The notes beneath the pieces were generated by a model. It saw only the letters and a list, made by a program, of their open reading frames with translations, had not been told where the DNA came from and did not search any database. From Streptomyces sp. LUP30 (GTDB lineage: Bacteria; Actinomycetota; Actinomycetes; Streptomycetales; Streptomycetaceae): DNA of 64,000 nucleotides. The stretch spans positions 1-64,000 of the forward strand of contig NZ_MJAJ01000047.1 in assembly GCF_001746365.1 (NCBI RefSeq). Reading direction: 5' to 3'. This document shows positions 49,813 to 58,805 of this stretch, in pieces. The translations under genes and the position numbers were made by a program. Numbering within the stretch: the stretch's first letter is position 1; each line of letters starts with the position of its first letter.

Positions 49813-50763
49813 TCAGTGTGTTCCTCTGGCGTGGGTGTCGGATGCGTCGAGGGCTTCGGCGACGGCACGGGGAAGCCAGTCGCCGGTGTGGGAGAAGCAG
49901 AAGCCGAGGGCCTTCGCGCGGGCGTTGCTCATGGCGTAATGACGGTCGAAGGAGAACGGCGAGGCCGTCTCGCCCGCGGCGACGCTCCGGTACACGGCCT
50001 TCCGGCCGGTCTGCGCCGCGATCACGGCACCGAGCTCGCGAACGTCGAGCGGGCCGTCGGAGCAGGCGTTGACCGGGCCGGTGGCGTCGGTGCCCGTGGC
50101 CGCCCACAGCAGCAGGTCCGCCAGCTCCTCGTAGTGGATGAAGACCGTGGGCAGCGCCTCGGCGTGCACCAGGATCTCGGTCCCCCGGGTGATGTGCGCG
50201 ATGTAGTGCGCGAGTCGGCCGGTGAAGTCCCGGGCACCGCCACCGAGCACGTGGGCGCTGCGCACGCAGGCGAAGTCGAAGCCGTGATGCCGGGCGAGGA
50301 CGGCTTCTGCCTGGCGCTTGCCCTCGGCGTAGTGGGCCTCCAGGTACGCCGCGTCGTGCCAGGGCAGGTCGATGCGCACCAGCCACGTGGCGGGATCCAC
50401 GATCTCCTCCGGCACCGGAGCGCCGTGCGGGAGGGCAGGCAATCCGGCGGTTGCCGGATCGTAGACCTCGATGGTGGAGGTCATGACGTAGCGCCGGGTG
50501 CGGCCGTTGAAGGCCCGTGCGGCGATGGCGGCCTGCACGGGGGTGTAGCAGACCTGGTCGACGACCACGTCGAAGGTGCGGGTGCCGAGCGCGGCGACCA
50601 GGGCGGCCTCGTCGTCGCGGTCGACGACGAGCTGTTCGACACCGGCCGGTGGCGGGGTCGAGCCGCGGTTGATCACCGTGACCTGATGGCCGGCGGTCCG
50701 CAGGCGCTTCACCAGGTGCTTGCCGAAGTACCGGCTTCCGCCGATCACGCAGATCCTTTGCAT
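49813..50763 (-). CDS. NAD-dependent epimerase/dehydratase
   Basis: 316-residue SDR of the atypical class with GGSRYFGKHLVKRL (8-21) as nucleotide-binding motif, VVDQVCYTPVQAA and a region YVMTSTIEVYDP in which the Ser/Thr-Tyr pair is shifted; this resembles the isoflavone-reductase/CSP41-like branch. ATG 50763 is six bases after CAGGAT and has no ribosome site, pointing to leaderless expression. First gene of a two-gene operon with the aldo/keto reductase. Confidence 0.84.
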   Translation of the reverse strand: MQRICVIGGSRYFGKHLVKRLRTAGHQVTVINRGSTPPPAGVEQLVVDRDDEAALVAALGTRTFDVVVDQVCYTPVQAAIAARAFNGRTRRYVMTSTIEVYDPATAGLPALPHGAPVPEEIVDPATWLVRIDLPWHDAAYLEAHYAEGKRQAEAVLARHHGFDFACVRSAHVLGGGARDFTGRLAHYIAHITRGTEILVHAEALPTVFIHYEELADLLLWAATGTDATGPVNACSDGPLDVRELGAVIAAQTGRKAVYRSVAAGETASPFSFDRHYAMSNARAKALGFCFSHTGDWLPRAVAEALDASDTHARGTH

Positions 50764-50791
50764 GCGCCCATCCTGAGCGCCTACGGTCATC

Positions 50792-50811
50792 AGTAGAAGT
50801 GCCTGCTTACT
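50792..50811. promoter_or_regulatory. LysR-type box
   Basis: AGTAGAAGTGCCTGCTTACT is an imperfect dyad with a T-N11-A-like centre, in the 70-base region between the divergent epimerase (50763) and LysR (50834) genes. Confidence 0.4.
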
Positions 50812-50833
50812 GGATACGTCTTAAGGAAAACTG

Positions 50834-51742
50834 TTGATCGACGTGCAGCGGCTGCGTGTCCTGCGGTCCGTGGCGGAACACGGCAGCTTCAACCAGGCGG
50901 CGGCCGCCCTCCGCCTCACCCCCTCGGCCGTGTCCCAGCACGTCGCTGCCCTGGAGCGCAGCCTCGGCGCCCAGGTCGTGGCCCGCAGCACCCGGGGCGT
51001 CACCCTCACCGCGGCCGGCCGGATCATGGTCGGGGCCGCCGAGTCGGTCGCCGCGGAGCTCGAGCACGCCAAGCAGCAGGTCGACCGGCTGGGCAGCGGT
51101 CGCACCCAGCTCACCATCGCCACCTTCACCAGCGGCGGCCGCCTTCTCCTGCCCGGCGCACTCGCCCACCTCACGGCGGCCCATCCCGACACCGTGGTCC
51201 ACGTCAGGGAGGCCGAGCCGGAAGACGCTCTGCCGCTGGTCCGCCAGGGCTCGGTGGACCTCGCGCTCGCCTACCGCTTCGACGGCCCGCTGCCCGGTCA
51301 GCCGGGCCGAAGGTCCAGTCTGGCGTGGACGGCACTCATGGACGACCCCCTGCACGTCGTCCTGCCCGATGCGCATCCCCTGGCCGGCCGCGAAGCGCTC
51401 GACATCGCCGAACTGGCCGCCGAGCCCTGGGTGCTCGGCTGCCTGAAGAGCGAGACCTATCTGCGCCGCTACGCCGAACGCGCCGGATTCGACCCGGAGG
51501 TGCGCGGCACGACGACCGACTACTTCTTCGCCCGATCGCTCGTCGCTGCGGGCCTGGGGATCTCGCTGATCCCCTCCATCGCGCAGACCCCGCGGATGGC
51601 CGGCCTGCGCACGGTCCCGGTCGCTCCGCCGACCCCGACGCGTCACATCGGCGTTGCCACGATCCGCCGCCGCAACCACCCCCAGGTCAGCACACTGATA
51701 CGGGCTCTCCAAGGGCAGGCGGCGGCGCTGGGCGACGGCTGA
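50834..51742 (+). CDS. LysR-family regulator
   Basis: 302-residue LysR protein. The helix-turn-helix is at about 3-60 (RLRVLRSVAEHGSFNQAAAALRLTPSAVSQHVAALE); the substrate-binding domain follows (QLTIATFTSGGRLLLPGAL). TTG 50834 lies eight bases after AAGGA; GTG 50843 is an alternative. It is divergent from the epimerase/aldo-keto reductase operon and probably activates it. Confidence 0.87.
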   Translation: MIDVQRLRVLRSVAEHGSFNQAAAALRLTPSAVSQHVAALERSLGAQVVARSTRGVTLTAAGRIMVGAAESVAAELEHAKQQVDRLGSGRTQLTIATFTSGGRLLLPGALAHLTAAHPDTVVHVREAEPEDALPLVRQGSVDLALAYRFDGPLPGQPGRRSSLAWTALMDDPLHVVLPDAHPLAGREALDIAELAAEPWVLGCLKSETYLRRYAERAGFDPEVRGTTTDYFFARSLVAAGLGISLIPSIAQTPRMAGLRTVPVAPPTPTRHIGVATIRRRNHPQVSTLIRALQGQAAALGDG

Positions 51743-51988
51743 CCGGGTCGGGAATGCGGGCGCGGCGGGGCGCTCGAGGAACACGGCGCCGAGCGGTCAC
51801 GGCCGCTGACGCTGGAGTGTCCGCCCGGCCGGTGACCGTTCGAACCGTTCCGTATCCCCCCGGTCCGGGACGGGGCGATGAGTTCCGGGTCCGCGAGCGG
51901 TCGGTCATCACAAGCAACGAGTCGAGATGAAGCAGCCCGAAGAGTCACTCGGCCCGTCCACACCCCGTCACGACAGGAGGGCCCGATC

Positions 51989-52597
51989 GTGTCCCGTTCC
52001 GTGCTCTACATGTCCATGTCCCTCGACGGCTTCATCGCCGGTCCCGACGACCGCCCCGGCAACGGCCTCGGAACCGGCGGCGAGCCGCTGCACGCGTGGC
52101 TGTTCGACGGCGATCACGAGGTCCGCGGCGGGGTCGGCGTGCCGGTCGTCCGAACCGCCGCGGCGAGCCTTCCGGTGGTCCACGAGATGTTGGCCACCGG
52201 CGCGGTGCTGACGGGACGGCGTACGTTCGACGCGGCCGGGGGCTGGGGCGGCGACCATCACGAGGGAGTCCCCATCGAGGTGTTCACCCGCTCCGAGCCT
52301 GACGACGATGCTGTCCGGGGCCCCCACGTCCACTACGCCACCGACGGCATCGAGGCGGCCATGGCGCGGGCCAAGAAGGCCGCCGGTGAGCGCAACGTGC
52401 TGGTCCACGGGGCGACGACGGCGCAGCTGGCGCTGCGGGCAGGAGTGCTGGACGAGCTTGCGATCCATCAGGTACCCGTACTGCTCGGCGGCGGCCGGCC
52501 GCTCTTCGGCGCGCTGGGCTCGCCCCGCCCCCTCGAACTCGTCTCCGTCGTCGACGCCCCGGGGGTCACGCACCTGCGATACCGCGTGGTCGGCTGA
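51989..52597 (+). CDS. Dihydrofolate reductase-like (RibD C-terminal family) protein
   Basis: 202-residue reductase-fold protein: VLYMSMSLDGFIAGPDDRPG, TGRRTFDAAGGWGGDH, then LVHGATTAQLALRAGVLDEL and VPVLLGGGRPLFGALG. This is the stand-alone RibD-C family common in actinomycetes; role unknown. AGGAGG before the GTG at 51989 fixes the start. Convergent with the two-component system. Confidence 0.85.
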   Translation: MSRSVLYMSMSLDGFIAGPDDRPGNGLGTGGEPLHAWLFDGDHEVRGGVGVPVVRTAAASLPVVHEMLATGAVLTGRRTFDAAGGWGGDHHEGVPIEVFTRSEPDDDAVRGPHVHYATDGIEAAMARAKKAAGERNVLVHGATTAQLALRAGVLDELAIHQVPVLLGGGRPLFGALGSPRPLELVSVVDAPGVTHLRYRVVG

Positions 52598-52689
52598 GCA
52601 CGCCTGCCGCCGTCCAGAGATCGGGTCACCTGCGCGCAGGGACGCCGCCGCCCGCGTCCGTTCCTCGGCGCTCACCGGCACGTGGCCCG

Positions 52690-53370
52690 TCAGCCGGGGA
52701 GACCTGCCGGTCCCGGTCTCACCAACCCGGTCTCGTAGGCCAGCACCACCGCCTGCGCGCGGCTGCCGAGGTCGAGCTTGGACATGGTGCGGTTCAGATG
52801 CGTCTTGACGGTCGCCTCGCTGATGTACAGACGGTCGGCGATGTCCGTGTTCGACAACCCCTGCGCGATCAGCCGGAGCACCTCCATCTCGCGTGCCGTG
52901 AGGACCGCCAGATCGGCCGGCGGCTCCACGGCCCGGTCACGGGGGGCGAGAGCCGCGATCAGCCTCCTGGTCACGCTCGGCGCGAAGAGTGTGTCGCCGC
53001 CCGCGACCGCTGCCACGGCGGCGAGCAGCCGCTCGGGGCCGGCGTCCTTCAGCAAGAAGCCGGACGCTCCCGCGCGCAGGGCGGCGTACACGTATTCATC
53101 GAGGTCGAAAGTGGTCAGGACCAGGATCCTGGGCGGCGGCCCCGCGCCGTCCGCCCCGGCCAGGATCCGTTCGGTGGCGGTGATGCCGCTCATGTCCGGC
53201 ATGCGGATGTCCATGAGGACGACGTCAGGGCTCGTCTGCGCCGCCAGCTCGACGGCCTCCGCGCCGTCGGCGGCCTCACCGACGACTTCGACGCCGGGCG
53301 CCGCGCGCAACAACCCCACGAGTCCGGCCCGGATCAGGAACTGGTCGTCGACGACAAGCACCCTCGTCAT
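52690..53370 (-). CDS. NarL/LuxR-type response regulator
   Basis: 226-residue response regulator. The receiver domain has DDQ (acidic pair near 8-10), phosphoacceptor Asp in VVLMDIRMPDMSG, TTF and K in FLLKDAG. The LuxR helix-turn-helix is at about 150-210 (LTAREMEVLRLIAQGLSNTDIADRLYISEATVKTHLNRTM). Its ATG overlaps the kinase stop by four bases. It pairs with the histidine kinase just upstream. Confidence 0.92.
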   Translation of the reverse strand: MTRVLVVDDQFLIRAGLVGLLRAAPGVEVVGEAADGAEAVELAAQTSPDVVLMDIRMPDMSGITATERILAGADGAGPPPRILVLTTFDLDEYVYAALRAGASGFLLKDAGPERLLAAVAAVAGGDTLFAPSVTRRLIAALAPRDRAVEPPADLAVLTAREMEVLRLIAQGLSNTDIADRLYISEATVKTHLNRTMSKLDLGSRAQAVVLAYETGLVRPGPAGLPG

Positions 53371-54602
53371 GTGCGTGTCTCGTCCCCCTGAGGCGCGGCC
53401 GACGCCGAGGTGGGCAGCGTCAGCCGGACGCCGAAGCCCCCCTCGGGCCGGGGGCCGATGTCCACCGCCCCGCCGTACAGCCTTGCGCGCTCACGCATGC
53501 CGATCAAGCCGTGTCCCGCGCCCGGGACAATTCTGTCCGGATCCGTAGGCTGTTTCGCGCCGCCGTCGTCCGTGACGGTCACCGACAGCTGCCGCGTTCC
53601 GTAGGCGACCACGACGACCGCCCGCGCCGTACGCGCGTGCTTGAGTACGTTGGTCAGGGCCTCCTGAACCACTCGGTACGCGCACAACTCCACGCCCGGT
53701 GCAAGCGGGCGTGGCCGCCCGGTGACGGTCAGCTCCACCGGCACACCAGCGGCCCGGATGCGTCCGGCCATCTCGTCGAGCCGACCGAGGCCGGGCACGG
53801 AGTCGTACGAAGCCAGACTCCGGCCGTCGCCGTTGTCGTCAGTGCGCAGGACGGCCAGCATGCGGCGCAGCTCCTCCAGCCCCTCCCGGCTGGTGTCGCT
53901 GATCGTGCGCAACGCGTCCTGTGCGGCGCCGGGGTCGGAGCGGAAAACATATCCGGCCATCCCGGCCTGCACGGAGATCACCGACATGTGGTGGGCCACC
54001 ACGTCATGCAGCTCTCGCGCAATGCGGCCCTGCTCCTCGGCGACCGCTCGCCGTGCACGTTCCGCCTGCTCGCGGCGGAGTTGGTCGGTCAGCAGGGCCA
54101 GTTGGTCACCCCGGTCGGCGGACACCTGGGCCGCGTGACCGAACCGGCACATGACCAGAGGGAACACCACCGCCTGCACGGTCACCGTGGACATGGAACT
54201 CGCCTGGGCGCTCAGCCCCGCATAAATCCACACCCCTCCTGTCAGGGCGGCGCAACCCACCGCCGTGCGCAGTGAGCGCGCGGCGGCCACGGTGTAGAGC
54301 GCCAGCATCGGCGCGAGGCAGTTCACCACCGGCCAGTAGCCGGCGGACACGTAAACGGTCCACGCCGTGCATACGACCAGGCAGACGGCGACGGGGGCCC
54401 GGCGGCGGGCGGCGACGGGCAGGTTGACCAGTGCGGTCAGCGCGTAGCCGGTGGAGTCGAGCGGTTCCCAGCCGGGCGGCAGGACCCGCTCGCGCCCGAG
54501 CAGCATGCTCGCCGCTGTGAAAGACAGCGCCAAGCCCACGTCCACCAGCCCTCTGTTCCGCAGCACGCGGGCAGAGTAGACCCGCTCGGCGGGCTCAGGC
54601 AT
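53367..54602 (-). CDS. Sensor histidine kinase (NarL-type partner, DesK-like)
   Basis: 411-residue kinase: five or six membrane segments in the first 175 residues with no large sensor domain, then a HisKA_3 dimerisation region with the phosphorylated His in ARELHDVVAHHMSVI, and a HATPase_c domain with N-box EALTNVLKHA and G-box GHGLIGMRERARLYGG. This is the DesK-like class, which often senses membrane or cell-envelope state. ATG 54602 chosen because the membrane domain begins just after it; no clear ribosome site. Confidence 0.9.
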   Translation of the reverse strand: MPEPAERVYSARVLRNRGLVDVGLALSFTAASMLLGRERVLPPGWEPLDSTGYALTALVNLPVAARRRAPVAVCLVVCTAWTVYVSAGYWPVVNCLAPMLALYTVAAARSLRTAVGCAALTGGVWIYAGLSAQASSMSTVTVQAVVFPLVMCRFGHAAQVSADRGDQLALLTDQLRREQAERARRAVAEEQGRIARELHDVVAHHMSVISVQAGMAGYVFRSDPGAAQDALRTISDTSREGLEELRRMLAVLRTDDNGDGRSLASYDSVPGLGRLDEMAGRIRAAGVPVELTVTGRPRPLAPGVELCAYRVVQEALTNVLKHARTARAVVVVAYGTRQLSVTVTDDGGAKQPTDPDRIVPGAGHGLIGMRERARLYGGAVDIGPRPEGGFGVRLTLPTSASAAPQGDETRT

Positions 54603-54791
54603 CAACCGAACGTTGCCATACGGAAGTTGTACGCAACCGGGCCGGTACGGCGGTGCCGGCTCTACCCGGATTCCGGCAACGGAAGCGAGCCGAACGCGCT
54701 GGTGCACGGCAACGCGTTCGGGACGCCGTCCCGCCCCCGGAGGCTGATGACGCCGAGATCACTCCGGACCCCGGGTCGAAGTAGCGATCGG

Positions 54792-55169
54792 TCAGGAGTA
54801 GCTCAGGTACACGTATGCGTCGCGGGTCCCACCCTCGCTCCAGTTGATGTCCACGCTGCCGGAACTGCCGGGAAGCCCGGAGGCGCACTTCGTCTTGTAG
54901 CGGTAGGCGCCGTTGTCGAAGTTGACTTCGACCTTCACGCAGCCGGGGTAGCCGTTGTTGTGCAGCTTGCCGGTGACACGGACGCCCCAGCCGTAGTGGC
55001 ACTCGATGTAGTCGAACGACCCCTGCCGAAGGCTGATGCCGTGGGTGGCGCAAGGGTTGGCGGCGGTAGCGACGGTCGTGGCCGCGGCGGCCTCGGACGC
55101 CACCGGGCCGGCCATCACGAGAGCCGCGGCAGCCACTGCCGCCGGCGCGAAGCGTTTGATGAGTCTCAT
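54792..55169 (-). CDS. Small secreted protein
   Basis: 125-residue protein with a signal peptide (APAAVAAAALVMAGPVASEA, cleaved near 30) and a beta-rich mature domain with four Cys (NPCATHG, YIECHYGW, YPGCVKV, YKTKCASG) probably in two disulfides. It resembles small Streptomyces extracellular proteins of unknown role. AAGGG nine bases before the ATG. Similar in style to the fragment at 46354-46608. Confidence 0.78.
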   Translation of the reverse strand: MRLIKRFAPAAVAAAALVMAGPVASEAAAATTVATAANPCATHGISLRQGSFDYIECHYGWGVRVTGKLHNNGYPGCVKVEVNFDNGAYRYKTKCASGLPGSSGSVDINWSEGGTRDAYVYLSYS

Positions 55170-55556
55170 GGAATCGCCCTTCAGTCGTCCCACACAAGCA
55201 GGAGGAGTCGGAGGTGGTTCAACGCGTGTTCGCTGTTGATGGGGGAGAGCCTCACAGAATGCTTTCGAACACGCGTACAGCCGACGATTGATGTCCCTGG
55301 TAAACCTGTGCGGTATCTCCCCCCGTCGTCCATCCAGAGCGGTAGAGAGAACCTGACGGTGGCAAGGCCACACCCCACATCAGACGGGGCGACGACACCG
55401 TCCTGATGCCCACCAGCGATGGCGACGAAGGCGGGCCGATCCGACGACCTCTGTGCTGCCTACTTCTTCCGTTCGGGGTACTCGCCCGCTCGTCGGACGG
55501 CCGGGTGCGTACGCAGCGCGGCCTGCGGTGACTACACAGGGACAGGAGGGTCCGCG
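55170..55556. other. Promoter region of the secreted protein and holin genes
   Basis: 387 bases between divergent genes with no further coding sequence; it holds the sigma-B-like promoter at 55458-55481. Confidence 0.45.
55458..55481 (+). promoter_or_regulatory. Sigma-B-like promoter
   Basis: GCCT (55458-55461), 14 bases, GGGTAC (55476-55481) fits the Streptomyces sigma-B consensus G-N-N-T-N14-16-GGGTAC/T. It is 75 bases before the holin/DUF3618 operon, a gene pair often tied to stress. Confidence 0.5.
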
Positions 55557-55958
55557 GTGTCGAGCACACAGTCGCACCAGGAGCCGGTGGGCGAACTGGT
55601 GCAGCGGGCCTCGCAGCAGCTGACCGAGCTGGTGCGAAGCGAACTGAGGTTGGCTCAGGCCGAGATGAAGGAGAAGGGCAAGCGCTACGGCAAGGGCGGC
55701 GGCCTGTTCGGCGGCGCCGGCGTCGTCGGCTTCCTGATGCTGCAGGCGCTGGTCATCACAGCGATCGCGGCCCTGGCGGTGCCCCTGCCGGTGTGGGCGG
55801 CGGCGCTGATCGTCACCGCGGTGCTGGGTGTGATCGCCGCGGTGATGGCCATGAGTGGAAGGAAGCAGGTGGAGCAAGCCGCGCCACCCGCGCCCGAGCA
55901 GACGATCGAGAACGTCAAGGCCGACGTGGCCGAGATCAAGGAGAGTGCCCAGCGATGA
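55557..55958 (+). CDS. Phage-holin-family membrane protein (DUF1469-like)
   Basis: 133-residue protein: N-terminal amphipathic part (VGELVQRASQQLTELVRSELRLAQAEM), two membrane helices (VVGFLMLQALVITAIAALAVPL and VWAAALIVTAVLGVIAAVMAM) and a charged tail. Actinobacterial holin superfamily III; usually a stress-related membrane protein, not a phage gene. GTG 55557 follows AGGAGGG. It overlaps the DUF3618 gene. Confidence 0.83.
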   Translation: MSSTQSHQEPVGELVQRASQQLTELVRSELRLAQAEMKEKGKRYGKGGGLFGGAGVVGFLMLQALVITAIAALAVPLPVWAAALIVTAVLGVIAAVMAMSGRKQVEQAAPPAPEQTIENVKADVAEIKESAQR

Positions 55959-56434
55959 CCCAGCCGCCTCACGACGAGCCCACCGCTTCCAGCCCCGACG
56001 AGCTGCGTGAGCAGGTCGAACAGACCCGCGAAGAGCTCGGTCGGACGGTCGAGGCGCTCGCGGCCAAGACCGACGTCAAGGCACGCGCCCAGGAGAAGGC
56101 CGCCGAGATCAAGGAGCAGGCCGCGGCGAAGGCCGATGAGCTAAAGGACCAGGCCACGGCCAGGGCCGGCGAGCTGAGGACGAAGGCCGCGGAACTGGCG
56201 CACCAGGCACAGGACAGGCTGCCCGACCCGGTCAAGGACACGGCCGCCCAGGTCGCAGGACAGGCCCGCGCGAGGGCGGCCCAGGCCGGACAGATGTGGG
56301 AGAAGAAGGCGCCCGAGCCCGTCCGCCAGAAGACGGCTCAAGGTGCACAGCTGGCGCTGGACAACCGCAAACTGCTGCTGGCGACCGCCGCAGCGGCCGC
56401 AGTCGTGTGGCTGGCCTGCCGCCGGAAGGGGTGA
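55955..56434 (+). CDS. DUF3618-type coiled-coil membrane protein
   Basis: 159-residue protein. The N-terminal DUF3618 motif reads SPDELREQVEQTREELGRTVEALAAKTDVK, then Ala/Lys/Glu-rich coiled-coil repeats (about 45-90), and a single C-terminal membrane helix (LLLATAAAAAVVWLAC). Family members accompany holin-like proteins; function unknown. ATG overlaps the upstream stop. Confidence 0.85.
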   Translation: MTQPPHDEPTASSPDELREQVEQTREELGRTVEALAAKTDVKARAQEKAAEIKEQAAAKADELKDQATARAGELRTKAAELAHQAQDRLPDPVKDTAAQVAGQARARAAQAGQMWEKKAPEPVRQKTAQGAQLALDNRKLLLATAAAAAVVWLACRRKG

Positions 56435-56484
56435 CCCGGCGAAGACATCACGGCTCGTCCAGCGGGCGGCCGCGCCGAGGGACG

Positions 56485-56530
56485 GGAGGACCGGTTCGAC
56501 ATGCACATGCGACATGCACACCGGTCCTCC
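56485..56530 (+). terminator. Hairpin after the holin/DUF3618 operon
   Basis: GGAGGACCGGT (56485-56495) pairs perfectly with ACCGGTCCTCC (56520-56530); the 24-base loop contains GACATGCAC twice. The rest of 56435-56794 shows no gene. Confidence 0.55.
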
Positions 56531-56781
56531 GGTCTCCCGGGGAATCTCATGGCCATGCTCATGAGGTCATGCCGGTTGCCCAGCGCTGACCGCGCGCGCT
56601 ATCACTCCGGCACCGGGAGGTACTTCGCCCCCCGCTTGACGTTCACCGCGCTCGCGTTCGGGTCCATGGGCCGGCGCTCAGCCCGGAAACGATCACCGGA
56701 GTGGTGACGGCCGGTGCCCACGACGGTGGATGTCGCGCGGATCGACTCAACGTCGTCACCCGGCCTGTCAGTTCTCTGGTC

Positions 56782-56787
56782 TAGGGT
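56782..56787 (+). promoter_or_regulatory. -10 hexamer TAGGGT of a leaderless gene
   Basis: Seven bases separate TAGGGT from the ATG at 56795 and no ribosome site exists. Confidence 0.5.
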
Positions 56788-56794
56788 CGCCCGC

Positions 56795-57448
56795 ATGACC
56801 GAGCCCTCCTATCTGACGGCCGTCCGCGAGTCGTACGACACGGTCGCCACCGACTACGTCGAACGCATCCCGCCTCCCGCCGCAATGGACCCCCTGTCAC
56901 GCGCGATGCTGGCGGCGTTCGCCGAACTCGTGCGGACGTCCGGCCCGGGCCCGGTCGCGGACCTGGGATGCGGCCCCGGACGCGTGACGGCGCACCTGGC
57001 CGGACTGGGAGTGCCCGCCTTCGGCGTCGATCTGTCACCGAAGATGATCGCGCTGGCCCGGCACGCCTATCCGAACCTGCGGTTCACCGTGGGCTCGATG
57101 ACCGCGCTGGAGACGAGGGACGCCGAACTCGGCGGCATCCTGGCCTGGTATTCCACCCATCACACACCCCCGCGGTGGCTCCCGGCGGTGTTCGCCGAGT
57201 TCCATCGCACGCTCGCACCCGGCGGCTGCCTGCTCTGGGGAGACTATGTCGGCGACGAACGGCTGCAGCCGACCCGGGGCTACGGCCATCCGGTGTCCTA
57301 CGAGTCGTATCTCCTGCCGCTGGACCGCCTGGTCGGCCTGCTGGAGCGGGCCGGACTCGTCGTCACCGCGAGGCTGGAGCAGGAGCCCGGCGGACGGGCG
57401 AACAGACCGCACGCCTGCCTGCTGGCCCGCAAGCCGGGAAAGCCCTGA
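56795..57448 (+). CDS. Class I SAM-dependent methyltransferase
   Basis: 217-residue methyltransferase. It begins YLTAVRESYDTVATDYVERI; motif I is VADLGCGPGRVTAHL, followed by GVDLSPKMIALAR, then WYSTHHTPPRWLP and LAPGGCLLWGDYVG. This is a common Streptomyces single-domain type of unknown substrate. It is leaderless by promoter spacing, convergent with the MBL hydrolase. Confidence 0.86.
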   Translation: MTEPSYLTAVRESYDTVATDYVERIPPPAAMDPLSRAMLAAFAELVRTSGPGPVADLGCGPGRVTAHLAGLGVPAFGVDLSPKMIALARHAYPNLRFTVGSMTALETRDAELGGILAWYSTHHTPPRWLPAVFAEFHRTLAPGGCLLWGDYVGDERLQPTRGYGHPVSYESYLLPLDRLVGLLERAGLVVTARLEQEPGGRANRPHACLLARKPGKP

Positions 57449-57541
57449 CGGGACTGCCCCTGCGGCGGGGCCGCTCATGTCTGATCGCCGACGGCACGGC
57501 GCGGCGGTCGGGCCACGGGGCCGAGTTCGCGCCGACGCCGG

Positions 57542-58399
57542 TCAGCTGAACGGGGTGATCGTCTCGTAGGGCCTCTGGAAACGCACAGGGATGCCGGACT
57601 CGGCGCTTTTGCGGTCGAGCAGTTCCCTGGTCTTGGCGAAGTCGTCCAGGACCCGTGGCATGGGACGCGGCTTCTTGTCGAGCGACCGTCCGAAGTGATC
57701 CCAGTGCACGGGGATGATGAGACCGGGGCGGATGGCCTCGACGGTGTGGCGCCAGTAGTCGTTCTGGAACCGCGCGGACTGTGCCCCCAGGGCACCGACG
57801 CCGAGGTAGAGCAGATCGACATCCAGGCCGTCGAACTTGTCCGGGACGAAGTTGGCACTCGGGTGGACCAGCATCGTGCCGGTCGGGTGCTCGAAGAGGA
57901 ACGAATAGCAGCCGCCGGTGCGGTACGCACTTGCCTTCACGGGCGGTACGAGCGGCTCGTCGATCCTGCCGGGATATCTGTCGCCCGGACTGTGCACCCC
58001 TTCCAGGACCCGCACCGTGAAGTTCCCGAAGACGTACGTGTCACCGTCGCTGATACGCCTCATCGACTCGTCGCCCAGACCGGTTCCCCGACCGACGTTC
58101 ACCGTCGATTCCGATCCGTGCAGGACGCCGCCGACGCGCTTGACGACCTCGGGAGAGTCCATGACGTGGTCGTGGTGGGAATGGGCCACGAACAGTGCGT
58201 CGAGATGCTCGACACCACCTCGGGACAAGGCGTCGGAGATGCGTCCGGGGTCGGGTGCGATGGGCCGCCCGAGAGCGATGCGCAGCAGGGACGGCCTGGT
58301 GAAGAAGCCGTCGACGAGGATCCCGGTCACTCCGTCGGTGACGTGTATCGAGGACGTTCCGAAGAAGGTTGACCGAACGGACGCTGCATCGACGGGCAT
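57542..58399 (-). CDS. MBL-fold metallo-hydrolase
   Basis: 285-residue metallo-beta-lactamase-fold hydrolase. VAHSHHDHVMD is the first metal-binding motif, then HGSES, VHSPGD and HPSANFVPD, and IPVHWDHFGRSL carries a last His. It resembles the UlaG-like or YycJ-unrelated group that includes N-acyl ethanolamine phosphodiesterase-like enzymes. Substrate unknown. TAGCAT six bases before the ATG points to a leaderless transcript. Confidence 0.86.
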   Translation of the reverse strand: MPVDAASVRSTFFGTSSIHVTDGVTGILVDGFFTRPSLLRIALGRPIAPDPGRISDALSRGGVEHLDALFVAHSHHDHVMDSPEVVKRVGGVLHGSESTVNVGRGTGLGDESMRRISDGDTYVFGNFTVRVLEGVHSPGDRYPGRIDEPLVPPVKASAYRTGGCYSFLFEHPTGTMLVHPSANFVPDKFDGLDVDLLYLGVGALGAQSARFQNDYWRHTVEAIRPGLIIPVHWDHFGRSLDKKPRPMPRVLDDFAKTRELLDRKSAESGIPVRFQRPYETITPFS

Positions 58400-58405
58400 C
58401 GGCCG

Positions 58406-58411
58406 ATGCTA
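58406..58411 (-). promoter_or_regulatory. -10 hexamer TAGCAT of a leaderless gene
   Basis: On the minus strand TAGCAT lies six bases before the ATG at 58399. Confidence 0.45.
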
Positions 58412-58805
58412 CATCCGCGAGACCGGTCGGAGATCTCCGCCGACCTCGGCTCTGCGCCCTCACTCAGACGACCGCCGTCCTCTGCCCTTCATGGTCTCGC
58501 GAGGCGGCTCCGCCCCAGGCGGCCGCCGCCCTGTGGCGCGACCGCCCAAGGGCCGCCTCGCGCTCGCGTCGGGTGGTGACCGGGCAGTCATGGCGTGGTG
58601 GCGCCACCTGGTGACCACCCACAGTCGCCGGAGAGGTGCTCCAGGTGGCCGGGCCGGTTTCTGCGGCACCGCACTCGACGATGCGTGCCCTTCACCACAA
58701 ATTGTCGATTTATGGACAGAGGCCTGCCTATGGTCTCAAGACTGATTGCCCTCTTTCGGCGATCAGCGCAAAGATTCGAAGCCGATGCCATGGGAGAAGC
58801 GGTTG
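58412..58805. other. Control region of the L,D-transpeptidase gene
   Basis: No gene. An AT-rich patch at about 58697-58735 (rare in this window, with TTGTCG and TATGGT) probably holds the promoter; spacing of the two hexamers is too wide to call it firmly. Confidence 0.4.

Noticed and set aside
55557-55958. Holin-family gene as a sign of a prophage
   Set aside because: No phage structural or lysis genes around it; this holin family with DUF3618 is a normal chromosomal pair.
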